Assembly (NCBI GenBank): GCA_028824125.1
Contig: JAPPES010000151.1
Coordinates: 48,663-112,662, forward strand
Reading direction: 5' to 3'
Length of the DNA: 64,000 nucleotides
DNA from: Candidatus Poribacteria bacterium
GTDB taxonomy: Bacteria; Poribacteria; WGA-4E; WGA-3G
Numbering within the stretch: position 1 is the first letter of the stretch; each line of letters opens with the position of its first letter. Shown piece after piece: positions 1-9,090 of the stretch. A model generated the notes under the pieces. It had not been told where the DNA came from and ran no database searches. It saw only the letters and a list, made by a program, of their open reading frames with translations. Made by a program: the position numbers and the translations under genes.

Positions 1-1
1 C

Positions 2-145
2 CGTTTTTTACAAGAACTGGGGCTTGTCAGATATGTTATCGTTTCCTTTCTGTTCTTAAGTATGGTCGCACTACCTATCAAAATGGTTCTTAGATTAGCA
101 TTAAATATCAAATATGTTTGGGTATCACCCTGGTTCAACATCTAA
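2..145 (+). CDS. C-terminal end of a membrane protein, probably cytochrome b subunit (partial)
   Basis: An open frame enters from the left edge and stops at TAA 143-145. It is too short for the ORF track. The 47 residues include a hydrophobic helix (VIVSFLFLSMVALPIKMVLR) and end in the aromatic tail YVWVSPWFNI. This layout resembles the C-terminus of cytochrome b/b6-type subunits of quinol:cytochrome c reductases. The position, about 40 bp upstream of an eight-haem cytochrome c, fits a cytochrome b followed by its cytochrome c partner. The frame and hydrophobicity are seen; the family assignment is inferred from a short tail and could be wrong. Confidence 0.5.
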   Translation, partial: RFLQELGLVRYVIVSFLFLSMVALPIKMVLRLALNIKYVWVSPWFNI

Positions 146-185
146 TTTCTACAACTAATTGATTGACTTGGAGGTTATACATTTC

Positions 186-3100
186 GTGAGGAGCAAAAAA
201 GAGATTCCCGCTGAAAATAAATCGTATTCTGTTTTGTTCTTTATTCTGGCCGGACTGTTAGGGTTGGTGACGATATGGGGTTTTTGGGATGAGATGATCA
301 CGCGCCGCCCCTGGAAGGAAATTCAACAACAGTTCTATCAATACGAGTATGTGAAGACAAAAGCAGAATTGGAGAACGCTAAGCAAAACTTGCCCGATGA
401 ACCCTCCAAACCTGAAGTTGATAAGAAACAGTTGGCAAACTTGGAAAAAGAAGTCAATACAAAGCAGGTTGCGTTAGATGAAGCAATGCAAGAACGTAAG
501 TTTGAGCAAAGCAAATCTGATGCAATTAACTATAAATATCAGCACAGCCTACACGAAGCTCATGGGAAAGAGAATGAGACAGTCAAAAAATGGAAAGAGA
601 AATTAGACGAGTTTGAGAAACGGATTGAAGGTGAACTGACTTCTGATGTTCTAAAAGCTGAAGCCGAATTTGCTGACGCGAATAAAGTACTTGCTGATTT
701 TTATCAAACCAGTAGTGACCCTGAAAATGCACTCTCCACCTACCTAATTGCACAAAAATACAAACCCGAAGATACTGAAATCGTTAACGGAATTTCCACT
801 GCACAAGAGGCACTCGCCTCCCTTGAAACAGATAAAGCCCAATTTGATTCAGTTGCACGCCTGCAAGAAAAGTTAGCGGATGTTGGTGGTATCAAGCGAA
901 ATTTCCTCGGCAGTCTACTGGAAAACCCCTTTAGAGAAACACGCACAATCGTTCAATATTATCTTGAAGAGTTTAATTACACCGCGGATCGGTGCGAAAC
1001 GTGTCATTTTGCAGTTGACAAAAGTGGTTATGAAAGTGAAGCTGAAGAGATTTTTGAAGTCGAAGGGGACGGTGAAAACGATGTTAAATATCAGCTCAAA
1101 CACCCAAAGGTCAAAGTCGGTAGTGAGATAATTACTATAGATGGTTTTGATGCGGGAGAAGATGAATATAAATTGTCAGAAGACGGTCTCCTGACCTTCA
1201 CCCCCGATGTTTTTGGAGAAGTTGAAATTTCTTATAAAACAGACTACCATGGGGAACTTCAAACGCACCCGGAGCGAGACGTTCTTCTGGCAAAACATCC
1301 GCTTGAAAGATTCGGTTGTACACCTTGCCACGGTGGACAGGGACACGGCTTAACAGCAAAAGCTGCCCATGCTTTGACGCATGCCGAATATTGGTTGACA
1401 CCTGTGCTTGGGATGGAAAGAGTCGAAGACGAAAAAGGCAAAGTAATAGAAAGAACATCCGAAGAGAAAAAAGGATACATGGAGTCTAATTGTCGGCGTT
1501 GCCACGATGGTGTAATGAAGCTAGACTTCGGCGTGGATCCCGAAACAAACGCGCCCAAAGACTTTGCACCGAATCTTACGAAAGGAATGGCACTTTTTGA
1601 AGACCTCGGATGCCATGGATGCCATGCAGTAGAAGGTTACAGTGCACTTGATAAAATTCAAAAAGTTGGCCCCTCACTGGAAAAAGTCGGAAGTAAAGTC
1701 AAGGATATCGCGTGGCTTGAGAATTGGATAAAAAAACCGGAAGCATATCTCCCGAATACAACAATGCCAAACTTCTTTCCAGTAGAGGGCATGAGTCAAC
1801 TCGTGTACTTTAAAAATGGCGGGCAGCGCACCGGTCTCGTCACAGAAACTGAAACCCAATATATTCTGAAAGCTGACGATGGAACAGAATATAAGTACGC
1901 GAAAGGTGATGTTGTACGTATCGTTGACGAAGTAAAATCTATAGCCAAATATCTTGCAGAAGAGATGAAAGATCAAGATTTAGATGGGCCCCAAGGCACA
2001 TACTCTAAATCAGAGAGCGCGATTAAGGCGGGCGAGGAAACCGTAAAAACAGTCGGATGTCTAAGCTGTCATGCTGTTGACGGATTAGACAAAAGCAATT
2101 TTGCCCCCGCGCTGGACAGTGTCGGCACTAAAGTTACACCAACTTATCTTCGCCAATGGATTGATAATCCAAAAGCCTATGATCCTGATACCGCCATGCC
2201 GAGCTTGCGATTGAGCAACCGGGAACTTGATAACGTCGTTGCCTATCTCATGAATTTACAAAAAGACACACCGCTTGCAGTTTCAAATTCAATAGGTGAA
2301 GCAGATGTTGACGAAGGCAAAAAACTTGTCAGAACTTATGGATGTTTCGGTTGTCACGAAATTCCAGGGTTTGAAAATGAATCCAAAGTCGGTGCTGATC
2401 TCGGTGAATTCGGCGCAAAAATGTATGATGAACTTGACTTTGGGGACACCTTAGAAGATGAAGTCGGACATAGTTGGCACGATTGGACAATTGGGAAAAT
2501 TACCAACCCGCGGCGTTACCAAACGCGTAGGATTGTATCCCGTATGCCTATTTTTAAAACTTTACAGGATAACACCGAGGACGCGAAAGCAATCGCTGTG
2601 TTACTAAAAAGTTTCCAACCGGAGAAATACCCGCTCAATTATATCTTTGATCATGCAGTTGAACCGCATCGTGTTGAAAAACAGAAGCAAATTGATGCTG
2701 GAAGGCGAGTCGTGAAAAGATACAACTGTACCGGATGCCACGAGATTGAAGGAGAAGGTGGAGACTATCGTGATGTTATCATTGCACATGATGGTTTAGA
2801 TGAAATCACAGCGAAACAGTTAGCACCACCTCCCTTGCAAGCACAAGGTGCAAGAGTTTATCCTGATTGGTTGTTTAATTTCCTCAAAGACCCTTCCAAG
2901 CCGATACGTTACGGACTCAAAGTGCGTATGCCAACATTTGATATGTCTGATGAAGAAGCGACAACGCTTGTCAAATACTTCTCCGCATTAGACGATGAGC
3001 CGTTCCCTTACGAGACGCTTGAACCGCCTATGTCTACAAGTGCGGAATTGCGAGTCGGCAAGCAGATATTTGACGAACTGAAATGCGATTCATGTCATCC

Positions 3101-3356
3101 ATCACAAGGCGAGACTATTCCTGCGGGTAGCGATAAGGCGGGAAGACCCGATCTCTCCTTGGCGAAAGAACGGTTGAAAGCAGACTGGCTTATTGATTGG
3201 ATGAAAGACCCGCAGAGCTTCCAACGCGGCACTGCAATGCCGCAGGCGTGGCCCCTCTCCGGCGGACAACACATGCCAGTTGATGGTTATGCCGATAATG
3301 ACGCTGAGAAGCAGATTCGGTTAGTTCGTGATTATCTTATTTCGTTAGGTCGTTAG
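186..3356 (+). CDS. Membrane-anchored octahaem cytochrome c
   Basis: About 1056 residues. The track start (TTG 159) precedes the best start: GGAGG at 170-174 sits 11 nt before GTG 186, giving MRSKKEI. An N-terminal helix (SVLFFILAGLLGLVTIWGF) anchors the protein and is followed by a charged coiled coil to about residue 230. The rest carries eight CXXCH haem c motifs: CETCH, CTPCH, CRRCH, CHGCH, CLSCH, CFGCH, CTGCH and CDSCH, at roughly residues 270, 380, 435, 475, 625, 720, 850 and 965. Repeated 'WI..P......MP' segments look like distal-Met cytochrome c domains. Between CHGCH and CLSCH a small beta insert (GQRTGLVTETETQYILKADD) resembles inserts in large planctomycete-type cytochromes. Likely role: periplasmic electron wire from a cytochrome b partner to the soluble or oxidase cytochromes downstream. 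Haem count is seen; partner is inferred. Confidence 0.85.
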   Translation: MRSKKEIPAENKSYSVLFFILAGLLGLVTIWGFWDEMITRRPWKEIQQQFYQYEYVKTKAELENAKQNLPDEPSKPEVDKKQLANLEKEVNTKQVALDEAMQERKFEQSKSDAINYKYQHSLHEAHGKENETVKKWKEKLDEFEKRIEGELTSDVLKAEAEFADANKVLADFYQTSSDPENALSTYLIAQKYKPEDTEIVNGISTAQEALASLETDKAQFDSVARLQEKLADVGGIKRNFLGSLLENPFRETRTIVQYYLEEFNYTADRCETCHFAVDKSGYESEAEEIFEVEGDGENDVKYQLKHPKVKVGSEIITIDGFDAGEDEYKLSEDGLLTFTPDVFGEVEISYKTDYHGELQTHPERDVLLAKHPLERFGCTPCHGGQGHGLTAKAAHALTHAEYWLTPVLGMERVEDEKGKVIERTSEEKKGYMESNCRRCHDGVMKLDFGVDPETNAPKDFAPNLTKGMALFEDLGCHGCHAVEGYSALDKIQKVGPSLEKVGSKVKDIAWLENWIKKPEAYLPNTTMPNFFPVEGMSQLVYFKNGGQRTGLVTETETQYILKADDGTEYKYAKGDVVRIVDEVKSIAKYLAEEMKDQDLDGPQGTYSKSESAIKAGEETVKTVGCLSCHAVDGLDKSNFAPALDSVGTKVTPTYLRQWIDNPKAYDPDTAMPSLRLSNRELDNVVAYLMNLQKDTPLAVSNSIGEADVDEGKKLVRTYGCFGCHEIPGFENESKVGADLGEFGAKMYDELDFGDTLEDEVGHSWHDWTIGKITNPRRYQTRRIVSRMPIFKTLQDNTEDAKAIAVLLKSFQPEKYPLNYIFDHAVEPHRVEKQKQIDAGRRVVKRYNCTGCHEIEGEGGDYRDVIIAHDGLDEITAKQLAPPPLQAQGARVYPDWLFNFLKDPSKPIRYGLKVRMPTFDMSDEEATTLVKYFSALDDEPFPYETLEPPMSTSAELRVGKQIFDELKCDSCHPSQGETIPAGSDKAGRPDLSLAKERLKADWLIDWMKDPQSFQRGTAMPQAWPLSGGQHMPVDGYADNDAEKQIRLVRDYLISLGR

Positions 3357-3760
3357 TGTCCGAACGGATTCAATTCGTCCCTACCGAGGGAGTTCCGTTC
3401 TATATGAAGCATCTACTGATTGTAATCGTCATGATTCTTGTGTGGCTTAACGGATTTATCTGGTTAGGAAAACAGGTTGACCCAAGCACGAAGTATCGGA
3501 CAGAAATAGAATATAAATATGCACGGTATTGTGCGGGGTGCCACGGGAACAGTGGTGAGGGCAATGGACGTATTGGTCGCTTCAAAAAATTAGACCCTGC
3601 TGACCTGACAGATACGAATTTGTGGGCGATGCACGACGATACGCAGCTGCTTGAAAGTATTCGTAATGGCAAAGATGATATGCCAGCGTTCCATTACTAT
3701 CTCAGCAATAAGGAACAACGTGAACTACTTGAATATATTAAAGTAACCTTCCGCCCTTAA
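3356..3760 (+). CDS. Small membrane-anchored monohaem cytochrome c
   Basis: 134 residues. The GTG start overlaps the previous stop by one base (TAGTG), which indicates translational coupling with the octahaem gene. An internal ATG at 3404 (MKHLLIV), preceded by GAGGGAG, is an alternative start. A single helix (LLIVIVMILVWLNGFIWLG) anchors one cytochrome c domain with CAGCH near residue 60, the typical following GNSGEGNGR stretch, and a candidate distal Met in DDMPAFHYYLS. Class I cytochrome c fold. It probably shuttles electrons with the octahaem protein. A perfect 14-nt palindrome (cacggatatccgtg) lies just after the stop. Confidence 0.85.
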   Translation: MSERIQFVPTEGVPFYMKHLLIVIVMILVWLNGFIWLGKQVDPSTKYRTEIEYKYARYCAGCHGNSGEGNGRIGRFKKLDPADLTDTNLWAMHDDTQLLESIRNGKDDMPAFHYYLSNKEQRELLEYIKVTFRP

Positions 3761-3857
3761 AACGCACGGATATCCGTGATATTTATTTTTAAGGGTTTGC
3801 CTTTTCAAATCTTAAAGTGTTAACATAATAAAAAAGAATTATATAAGGAGAAAAACG

Positions 3858-4628
3858 ATGAAAAATCTTAAACTCATAATCGCGCTACTTATTTGTGGCA
3901 CAATGGCAAGTGTTGCTTTTGCCGGTAATGTCACTGGTACTGTAACCTATGAAGGTGATGCTCCTGCCCGTAAAGCACTGGCAATCAATACACAGGAACA
4001 ACACTGTATTGATGCTACAAAAGGAGCAAAATCTGAAGAACTTGTTGTTTCAAAAGGAAAAGGTATCCAGAACGTTGTCGTTTACATGCGCCTGCGCGGA
4101 AACCAAGAACTCAAGATACCAGATAAAAAGAAACTTATAGTTGACCAGAAGGATTGTCGTTATTTGCCGCATGTCATCGTAGTGCCTGAGGGTGCTACCG
4201 TTACTATAACCTCTGACGATCCGGTCGCGCACAATGTTCACTCCCATGCAGCAAAGAATAAAGCACTTAATGTCCAGATTGCTAATAAAGGGGGTACCCA
4301 CGATTACGCAATTACTGTAGCCGAAGCAATTAAGTTGACATGTGATATTCACAAATGGATGAGCGGTTACATCGTTGCAGTTAAAAGCAACTATTATACA
4401 GTAACTGGGCAGAAAGACGATAAAGACAAATGGATTCACCCTGATGATTATGAAAAATCTTCTGACAAGGGTAAATATACCCTCAAAGATGTTCCAGCAG
4501 GTAGGGCACGAGTTGTTGCATGGCACGAGAAACTCGGCACAGCTTTTAAGAACGTTGAAGTTCCCGCAACTGGTGATATTTCAGTAGACTTTAAAAGCAC
4601 TGACTTTAAACCGCCTAAGAAAAAATAG
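3858..4628 (+). CDS. Exported cupredoxin-like protein (methylamine-utilisation/amicyanin-like copper site)
   Basis: 256 residues with strong RBS AAGGAG. Sec signal peptide (LIIALLICGTMASVAFA|GN). A type-1 copper site can be read: His in VAHNVHSH near residue 128 and the C-terminal loop CDIHKWM near 162-168. That C-x2-H-x2-M spacing is the amicyanin pattern rather than the longer plastocyanin loop. The last third (GKYTLKDVPAGRARVVAWHE) looks like a carboxypeptidase-regulatory-like beta sandwich. It has a clear paralogue at 10861-11661. Lying between cytochrome genes and an oxidase subunit, it may be a periplasmic one-electron carrier or a copper donor. The copper ligands are inferred from motif spacing. 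Confidence 0.75.
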   Translation: MKNLKLIIALLICGTMASVAFAGNVTGTVTYEGDAPARKALAINTQEQHCIDATKGAKSEELVVSKGKGIQNVVVYMRLRGNQELKIPDKKKLIVDQKDCRYLPHVIVVPEGATVTITSDDPVAHNVHSHAAKNKALNVQIANKGGTHDYAITVAEAIKLTCDIHKWMSGYIVAVKSNYYTVTGQKDDKDKWIHPDDYEKSSDKGKYTLKDVPAGRARVVAWHEKLGTAFKNVEVPATGDISVDFKSTDFKPPKKK

Positions 4629-4713
4629 ACTTTTTTCATAAGGATAGGGATTTTGCCCTTTTAGGTGTATTCTAATACCATTTCTACATGGTTACTTCTC
4701 ATTAAAAAAACGC

Positions 4714-4748
4714 GTTGTAGTCGCGCAATTCATTGCGCCTCTTACATT
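4714..4748. repeat. Dispersed palindromic repeat, family A
   Basis: GTTGTAGTCGCGCAATTCATTGCGCC and tail CTTACATT in the 209-bp gap between the first cupredoxin and the CydA-like gene. Confidence 0.85.
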
Positions 4749-4837
4749 CAACATAAGATGAGTTTCAAAATCGTATAAAATCTCCGTGATGGCATTTTAT
4801 TTATCAGAATTGGTATAACAATTTAGAGAACAAAAAG

Positions 4838-6751
4838 ATGCGTTGTTGTTCTGCTTTTATTACTAAAAAGAGAATTTACCTCATACTCAGTTTTGTGTTG
4901 CTCGGTTTTGTGCTATTAGCAATTGTGCCAGCATTTGCACAAGACGCGACAGAGGCGGAATATCGTCCGTTTCCTTTGATTGGTAGCCGAAACGCTGCTT
5001 GGATAGCCGCGCAGCTGCATTTATTGTTCGGATCTTTTATCCTCGGTGTGCCGATGTTTGCGGTTATCATTGAGTTCATCGGTTGGAAAACCAAAGATGA
5101 ACGGTATGACCGAATGGCACAAGAGTTTATCAAACTCTGTATGGGGGCATTTTCAACAACAGCATTGCTCGGTGGCGTTCTCGTTTTTATTCTTGTTTGG
5201 TGCTATCCAAAGGTGTTAAACAAGTTGAGCGGCATCTTCGGCCCGACAATGATCTTCTACGTCGTGCTATTTTTCGGAGAAACTTTTACCCTCTACCTCT
5301 ATTCCTACGGTTGGGATAGGATGCGGGGACGTTTTAAATGGGTACATCTGGTGCTTGGTGTCCTACTCAACGTATGGGGTACAGCGATTATGTTTGTGTC
5401 AAATACGTGGCTCACCTATCAGACAAGCCCAGCGACAATGTTCGGAAAGTTATCTGATGAGACAAAGGAAGCCTGGATAGAAAATTCAATAGCGCAAAAC
5501 CCTGAGCTCACCCGTGCTGAACTACTTGAGGGTGTAACAGATAAAACTGTAATCCCGCTCCACAACGAAACCACAGGTGAATTCTTGGGAAATGTTTGGG
5601 AAGCAGTCAACAATTTCACATGGATGCCAGTCAATATCCACCGACTTATCGGTAACATCGCATTTGGTGGTTCCATTGTAGCTGCTTATGCAGCATTTCG
5701 CTACCTTGTGGCTAAAACTAAAGAGGAAAAAGCACATTACGATTGGATGGGATATAACGGTAACTTCATCGCCTTGTGTGGACTGATTCCACTGCCTTTC
5801 GCTGGCTATTGGTTAGGTAGAGAAATCTACATGTTTAACAACACAATGGGCATCAATATGATGGGCAGTCTGTTCTCATGGCTGTTTATCATACAGGCGG
5901 TGATGATTGGTGTGCTGTTCATCGGTGCAAACTACTACCTTTGGTCTGGAATGGGAAGAATTAAGGGGGCGGAGATATATGCACGCTACCGCCCATATAT
6001 GATTGCCATTATTGTTATCTGTGTAGCAATCTGGATGACACCGCGTACGCTTTCCAAAATATCCTCTGCTTCAGAACTCAGTGCGATGGGAGGCTCAAAT
6101 CACCCACATCTCGGATTCTTTGGGTTGATGAGCGCAAAAAACACCGTAGTAAATATTGTTATTTTGACAACTTTTCTGAGTTTTCTATTCTACAGACGTT
6201 CTGGCAAAACACCTATTGTAGGTTGGAAAGGTATAGGAAACATTGTTATTTCAACAATTTTCTTTTTAGGCGTGGTTTCAATTGTTGTTATCGGTATCGT
6301 TGGGTTTGCAGTTGAAACTGATGTGCGCGTCAATGTGTTGACACCGTGGCAGGTATTGGTTGCACTCGGTGTTATGGTTGTTGTAACAGTAGTTGATATT
6401 TTCATGTACCGAAAGGCGACATCATCAGGCACTATCAATTGGGGACAAATGACTGAACGATCACAATACGTTCTAATCCTACTCGCAATTACATTTACCT
6501 CGTTGATGGGTTTAATGGGGTATGCGCGCTCCGGTCTTCGTGAAGGGTGGCATATCTTTGGCGTTCAGAAAGATACCTCCGTTGACGCATATACGCCCGC
6601 TCTGGGGGATGCAGTGAACATGGTTTCAATTATTATGGTACTCTTTTTCGCACTTGTTGGGTTTATCTTCTGGCTCGGTTTGTGGGGGGACAAGAAAAAA
6701 CAACCTGCAGTGCCAATTGAAGCAGAGGTTACTGCAGAAAGTGATGACTAA
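4838..6751 (+). CDS. CydA-like (cytochrome bd-type) oxidase subunit
   Basis: 637 residues, longer than ordinary CydA, with many membrane helices and a signal-like N-terminus ending AFAQ. CydA landmarks: an early His in AQLHLLFGSFILGVP, matching the helix-1 haem ligand, a second His in VNIHRLIGNIAFGG, and Met in NMMGSLFSWLF. The C-terminal helices exceed the usual nine-helix core. No CydB follows. Instead three cytochrome c proteins follow directly, so the electron donor is more likely cytochrome c or a membrane cytochrome complex than quinol through a normal CydAB dimer. Such CydA-like proteins beside cytochromes c are known from Nitrospira and related bacteria. Function as terminal oxidase is inferred. 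Confidence 0.8.
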   Translation: MRCCSAFITKKRIYLILSFVLLGFVLLAIVPAFAQDATEAEYRPFPLIGSRNAAWIAAQLHLLFGSFILGVPMFAVIIEFIGWKTKDERYDRMAQEFIKLCMGAFSTTALLGGVLVFILVWCYPKVLNKLSGIFGPTMIFYVVLFFGETFTLYLYSYGWDRMRGRFKWVHLVLGVLLNVWGTAIMFVSNTWLTYQTSPATMFGKLSDETKEAWIENSIAQNPELTRAELLEGVTDKTVIPLHNETTGEFLGNVWEAVNNFTWMPVNIHRLIGNIAFGGSIVAAYAAFRYLVAKTKEEKAHYDWMGYNGNFIALCGLIPLPFAGYWLGREIYMFNNTMGINMMGSLFSWLFIIQAVMIGVLFIGANYYLWSGMGRIKGAEIYARYRPYMIAIIVICVAIWMTPRTLSKISSASELSAMGGSNHPHLGFFGLMSAKNTVVNIVILTTFLSFLFYRRSGKTPIVGWKGIGNIVISTIFFLGVVSIVVIGIVGFAVETDVRVNVLTPWQVLVALGVMVVVTVVDIFMYRKATSSGTINWGQMTERSQYVLILLAITFTSLMGLMGYARSGLREGWHIFGVQKDTSVDAYTPALGDAVNMVSIIMVLFFALVGFIFWLGLWGDKKKQPAVPIEAEVTAESDD

Positions 6752-6766
6752 TGGGAGGACAAAACG

Positions 6767-8287
6767 ATGAAAAACACACTCGTTAGAATTGCAAGCCTAA
6801 TCATAATGGCGGTAAGTTTCATCGCCTTTATTGCGAAAGCACCTGCCTTTCCAATTGCTTCTGAGAACTTACTCCCTTGGTCGGTCTGGTTTACGCTTTC
6901 AGTGTTGGTAAACATGATTGTGTGGTTCCCTGTCATGAAATTGGTGTCATTTTCTCTCGGTATAATATGGTGTTATGCCTTTATAGCAGGCCTCGTGCCA
7001 GACACATCTACAGCATCAGGGACTGTAACAACATTGGACTGGACTGATCCAGATGCGGTCGCTGAAATTGGTTTAGGTATTTTCAATGGAAAAGGTCAGT
7101 GTGCTGCATGCCACACCTTGGATACTTCCGCACCAAAAGGCAGATGCCCCGATTTAACAGATATCGGCATAAACGCCGCAAACCGAGTACCGGGAACGGA
7201 TGCAAAGACATATCTAATTGAATCGCTGTATGAACCGAGCAAATATTTAGTACCAGGATACGGTAAGATCATGCCAGAGGTATGGAAAAATCCAATTGCA
7301 CTCACAAAGTTAGAGATTGAAGCTGTCATAGCATTCCTACAGAGTCAAGGCAGTGAAATTGATGATACACCGTTCCAGGAACCGATTGATAGAGCAAAAG
7401 CCGAGACATCAGCAGAAGCACTCCCTCCTTTGCTTTCTGGTGATCCCGAAGCTGGCAAAAAGGTATTTATAGAGGCAGCGTGTATTTCTTGTCATGAAAT
7501 AATAGGTTTAGAAAATCCAAAGGCAGGAGAGGGAAATGAAGACTTTGAAGTTGTCACCGCACCAGAACTGACCGAAATTGCTGCATTGAACAGTTCGCGG
7601 TATATTGAGGAATCAATCCTAAAGCCAAATGCAGAAATTGTTCCCGGTTACGGGGCAGTCACGGTCCAATCAAAGGGGATAACCTATCAAGGAATACTTG
7701 TCTCACAAGATGAAGAAAAGATCGTTGTCCGCACAAAAGACGACGATGGTACGGAACAGGAACATACCATCTTGCTGAGCGAATTGGACGAAGAATCGAT
7801 TGAAGACCTTACAAATCTTAAGGCGAGGGGTTATTTTACGTTAACTGTAACACCAACTGATTCCGACACACCAGTAAGTGGAGAAATTATAGAGGAAAAC
7901 GATGAAACTGTAATCCTCAAAGTTGGTGAAAATACGCAAACGATCTCTAAAACATCAGTGAAAAAACAATTCAAGGGGACCACTATTGATGGCGAAGAAA
8001 TCGTCGGAGAGCATATTTCGGGAGAATTGACCGATGATTTTATTGTAATAAAAATTGATGGAAGTGAGGAGACTTTCGACCCGTTGTTCGACTTTGAGGA
8101 AGGTGCTATGCTTTTGTACGGTATTGGCAAACAGTTATATGTTACGTCGCCAATGCCAACAAATTTTCCGGATGACTTATCAGTGTCAGATATGGCTAAT
8201 TTACTCGCTTACCTAAGCACATTGACTGGACAAACAGCAACAGAAGAAACAGCACCGACTGGGACAGTCGAAGAAGACATGGAATAA
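6767..8287 (+). CDS. Membrane dihaem cytochrome c with beta insert
   Basis: 506 residues; RBS GGGAGG then ATG, 15 nt after the CydA-like gene, so same operon. The N-terminus has two or three helices (RIASLIIMAVSFIAFIAKA; LSVLVNMIVWFPVMKLVSF). Two haem sites follow: CAACH near residue 112 and CISCH near 240. Between the second CXXCH and its presumed distal Met (TSPMPTNFP) lies an insert of about 190 residues with two similar beta units (SKGITYQGILVSQDEEKIVV and PVSGEIIEENDETVILKVG). The octahaem protein has a similar insert. The C-terminal tail is low-complexity Thr/Glu. Likely an electron donor subunit of the CydA-like oxidase. Confidence 0.8.
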   Translation: MKNTLVRIASLIIMAVSFIAFIAKAPAFPIASENLLPWSVWFTLSVLVNMIVWFPVMKLVSFSLGIIWCYAFIAGLVPDTSTASGTVTTLDWTDPDAVAEIGLGIFNGKGQCAACHTLDTSAPKGRCPDLTDIGINAANRVPGTDAKTYLIESLYEPSKYLVPGYGKIMPEVWKNPIALTKLEIEAVIAFLQSQGSEIDDTPFQEPIDRAKAETSAEALPPLLSGDPEAGKKVFIEAACISCHEIIGLENPKAGEGNEDFEVVTAPELTEIAALNSSRYIEESILKPNAEIVPGYGAVTVQSKGITYQGILVSQDEEKIVVRTKDDDGTEQEHTILLSELDEESIEDLTNLKARGYFTLTVTPTDSDTPVSGEIIEENDETVILKVGENTQTISKTSVKKQFKGTTIDGEEIVGEHISGELTDDFIVIKIDGSEETFDPLFDFEEGAMLLYGIGKQLYVTSPMPTNFPDDLSVSDMANLLAYLSTLTGQTATEETAPTGTVEEDME

Positions 8288-8312
8288 CTTAGAAATGTTA
8301 AGGAGGTAACCC

Positions 8313-9089
8313 ATGAAAAGAATATCACTTTTTACAATATGCTTCGCAATTTTCATCGCATGTTGGGTGTTTTTGAGGTTCGTCGTTGGTGGCGTTATCT
8401 CAGTGCCGATACCAAGTAGCGTGATTTCGATGTATATGGGGTTGGTCCTCATCGCCATTTTGGTGCATGTTTCCGTTGAAGACACAAGATTTCGGGAATT
8501 CCTCCGCCCCATCCACGAGACACTCGTTGGCGAAAACCGTCGTGTACGGCGCATCGTCTTGGCAGTGTTGATTCCGCTCCTTATGCTTGGGTATACATAT
8601 TCAAATCTTGCACAAAAAGCCAATCCACCTGGAGATCCGCGCGATGCGCATCCATCGCCTCCACTTGAATTGACATACAAGGATGAGGTTATTGGGTCAA
8701 TGCAGGATGTTGAAAATCCTTATCGTCACTATGAAAAAGACGATCCAGAAAAGTTCAAATCACATGTAGAAAATGGAAGACGCGTCTATTACCAGAACTG
8801 TTTTTATTGTCATGGGGATCACCTTGATGGAAAAGGACACTTTGCAGACGCGCTAAATCCATTGCCTGCAAATTTCCAAGACCCAGGTATTATTCCGAAT
8901 TTCCAAGAATCTTTCTTTTTTTGGCGAATTAGTAAAGGCGGACCCGGGTTACCGGCATCAGGGACACCGTGGAACTCAGCGATGCCAATCTGGGAAGATC
9001 ACTTAACGAAAGAAGAAATCTGGGACGTTATCCTCTTCCTATCTGATTATACTGGGTATCCGTATCGAACATTTGGGGAGGGACATTAA
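8313..9089 (+). CDS. Membrane-anchored monohaem cytochrome c
   Basis: 258 residues with an excellent RBS (AAGGAGG). Three N-terminal helices (SLFTICFAIFIACWVFL; VISMYMGLVLIAILVHV; IVLAVLIPLLMLGYTYS) precede a periplasmic class I cytochrome c domain. The haem motif is CFYCHG near residue 166 with DGKGHFADALNP behind it, and the probable distal Met lies in WNSAMPIWEDHLT. Third consecutive oxidase-associated cytochrome in this operon. The architecture resembles membrane c-type subunits of cbb3 or ACIII systems, but I do not see a closer family match. Confidence 0.8.
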   Translation: MKRISLFTICFAIFIACWVFLRFVVGGVISVPIPSSVISMYMGLVLIAILVHVSVEDTRFREFLRPIHETLVGENRRVRRIVLAVLIPLLMLGYTYSNLAQKANPPGDPRDAHPSPPLELTYKDEVIGSMQDVENPYRHYEKDDPEKFKSHVENGRRVYYQNCFYCHGDHLDGKGHFADALNPLPANFQDPGIIPNFQESFFFWRISKGGPGLPASGTPWNSAMPIWEDHLTKEEIWDVILFLSDYTGYPYRTFGEGH

Positions 9090-9090
9090 A

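Noticed and set aside
3765-3778. Intrinsic terminator at cacggatatccgtg
   Set aside because: Short palindrome with AT core and no continuous T run; termination is not supported.
4050-4526. 158-aa minus-strand ORF
   Set aside because: Antisense to the cupredoxin gene, Cys/Phe/Ile-rich shadow translation with no RBS or motif.
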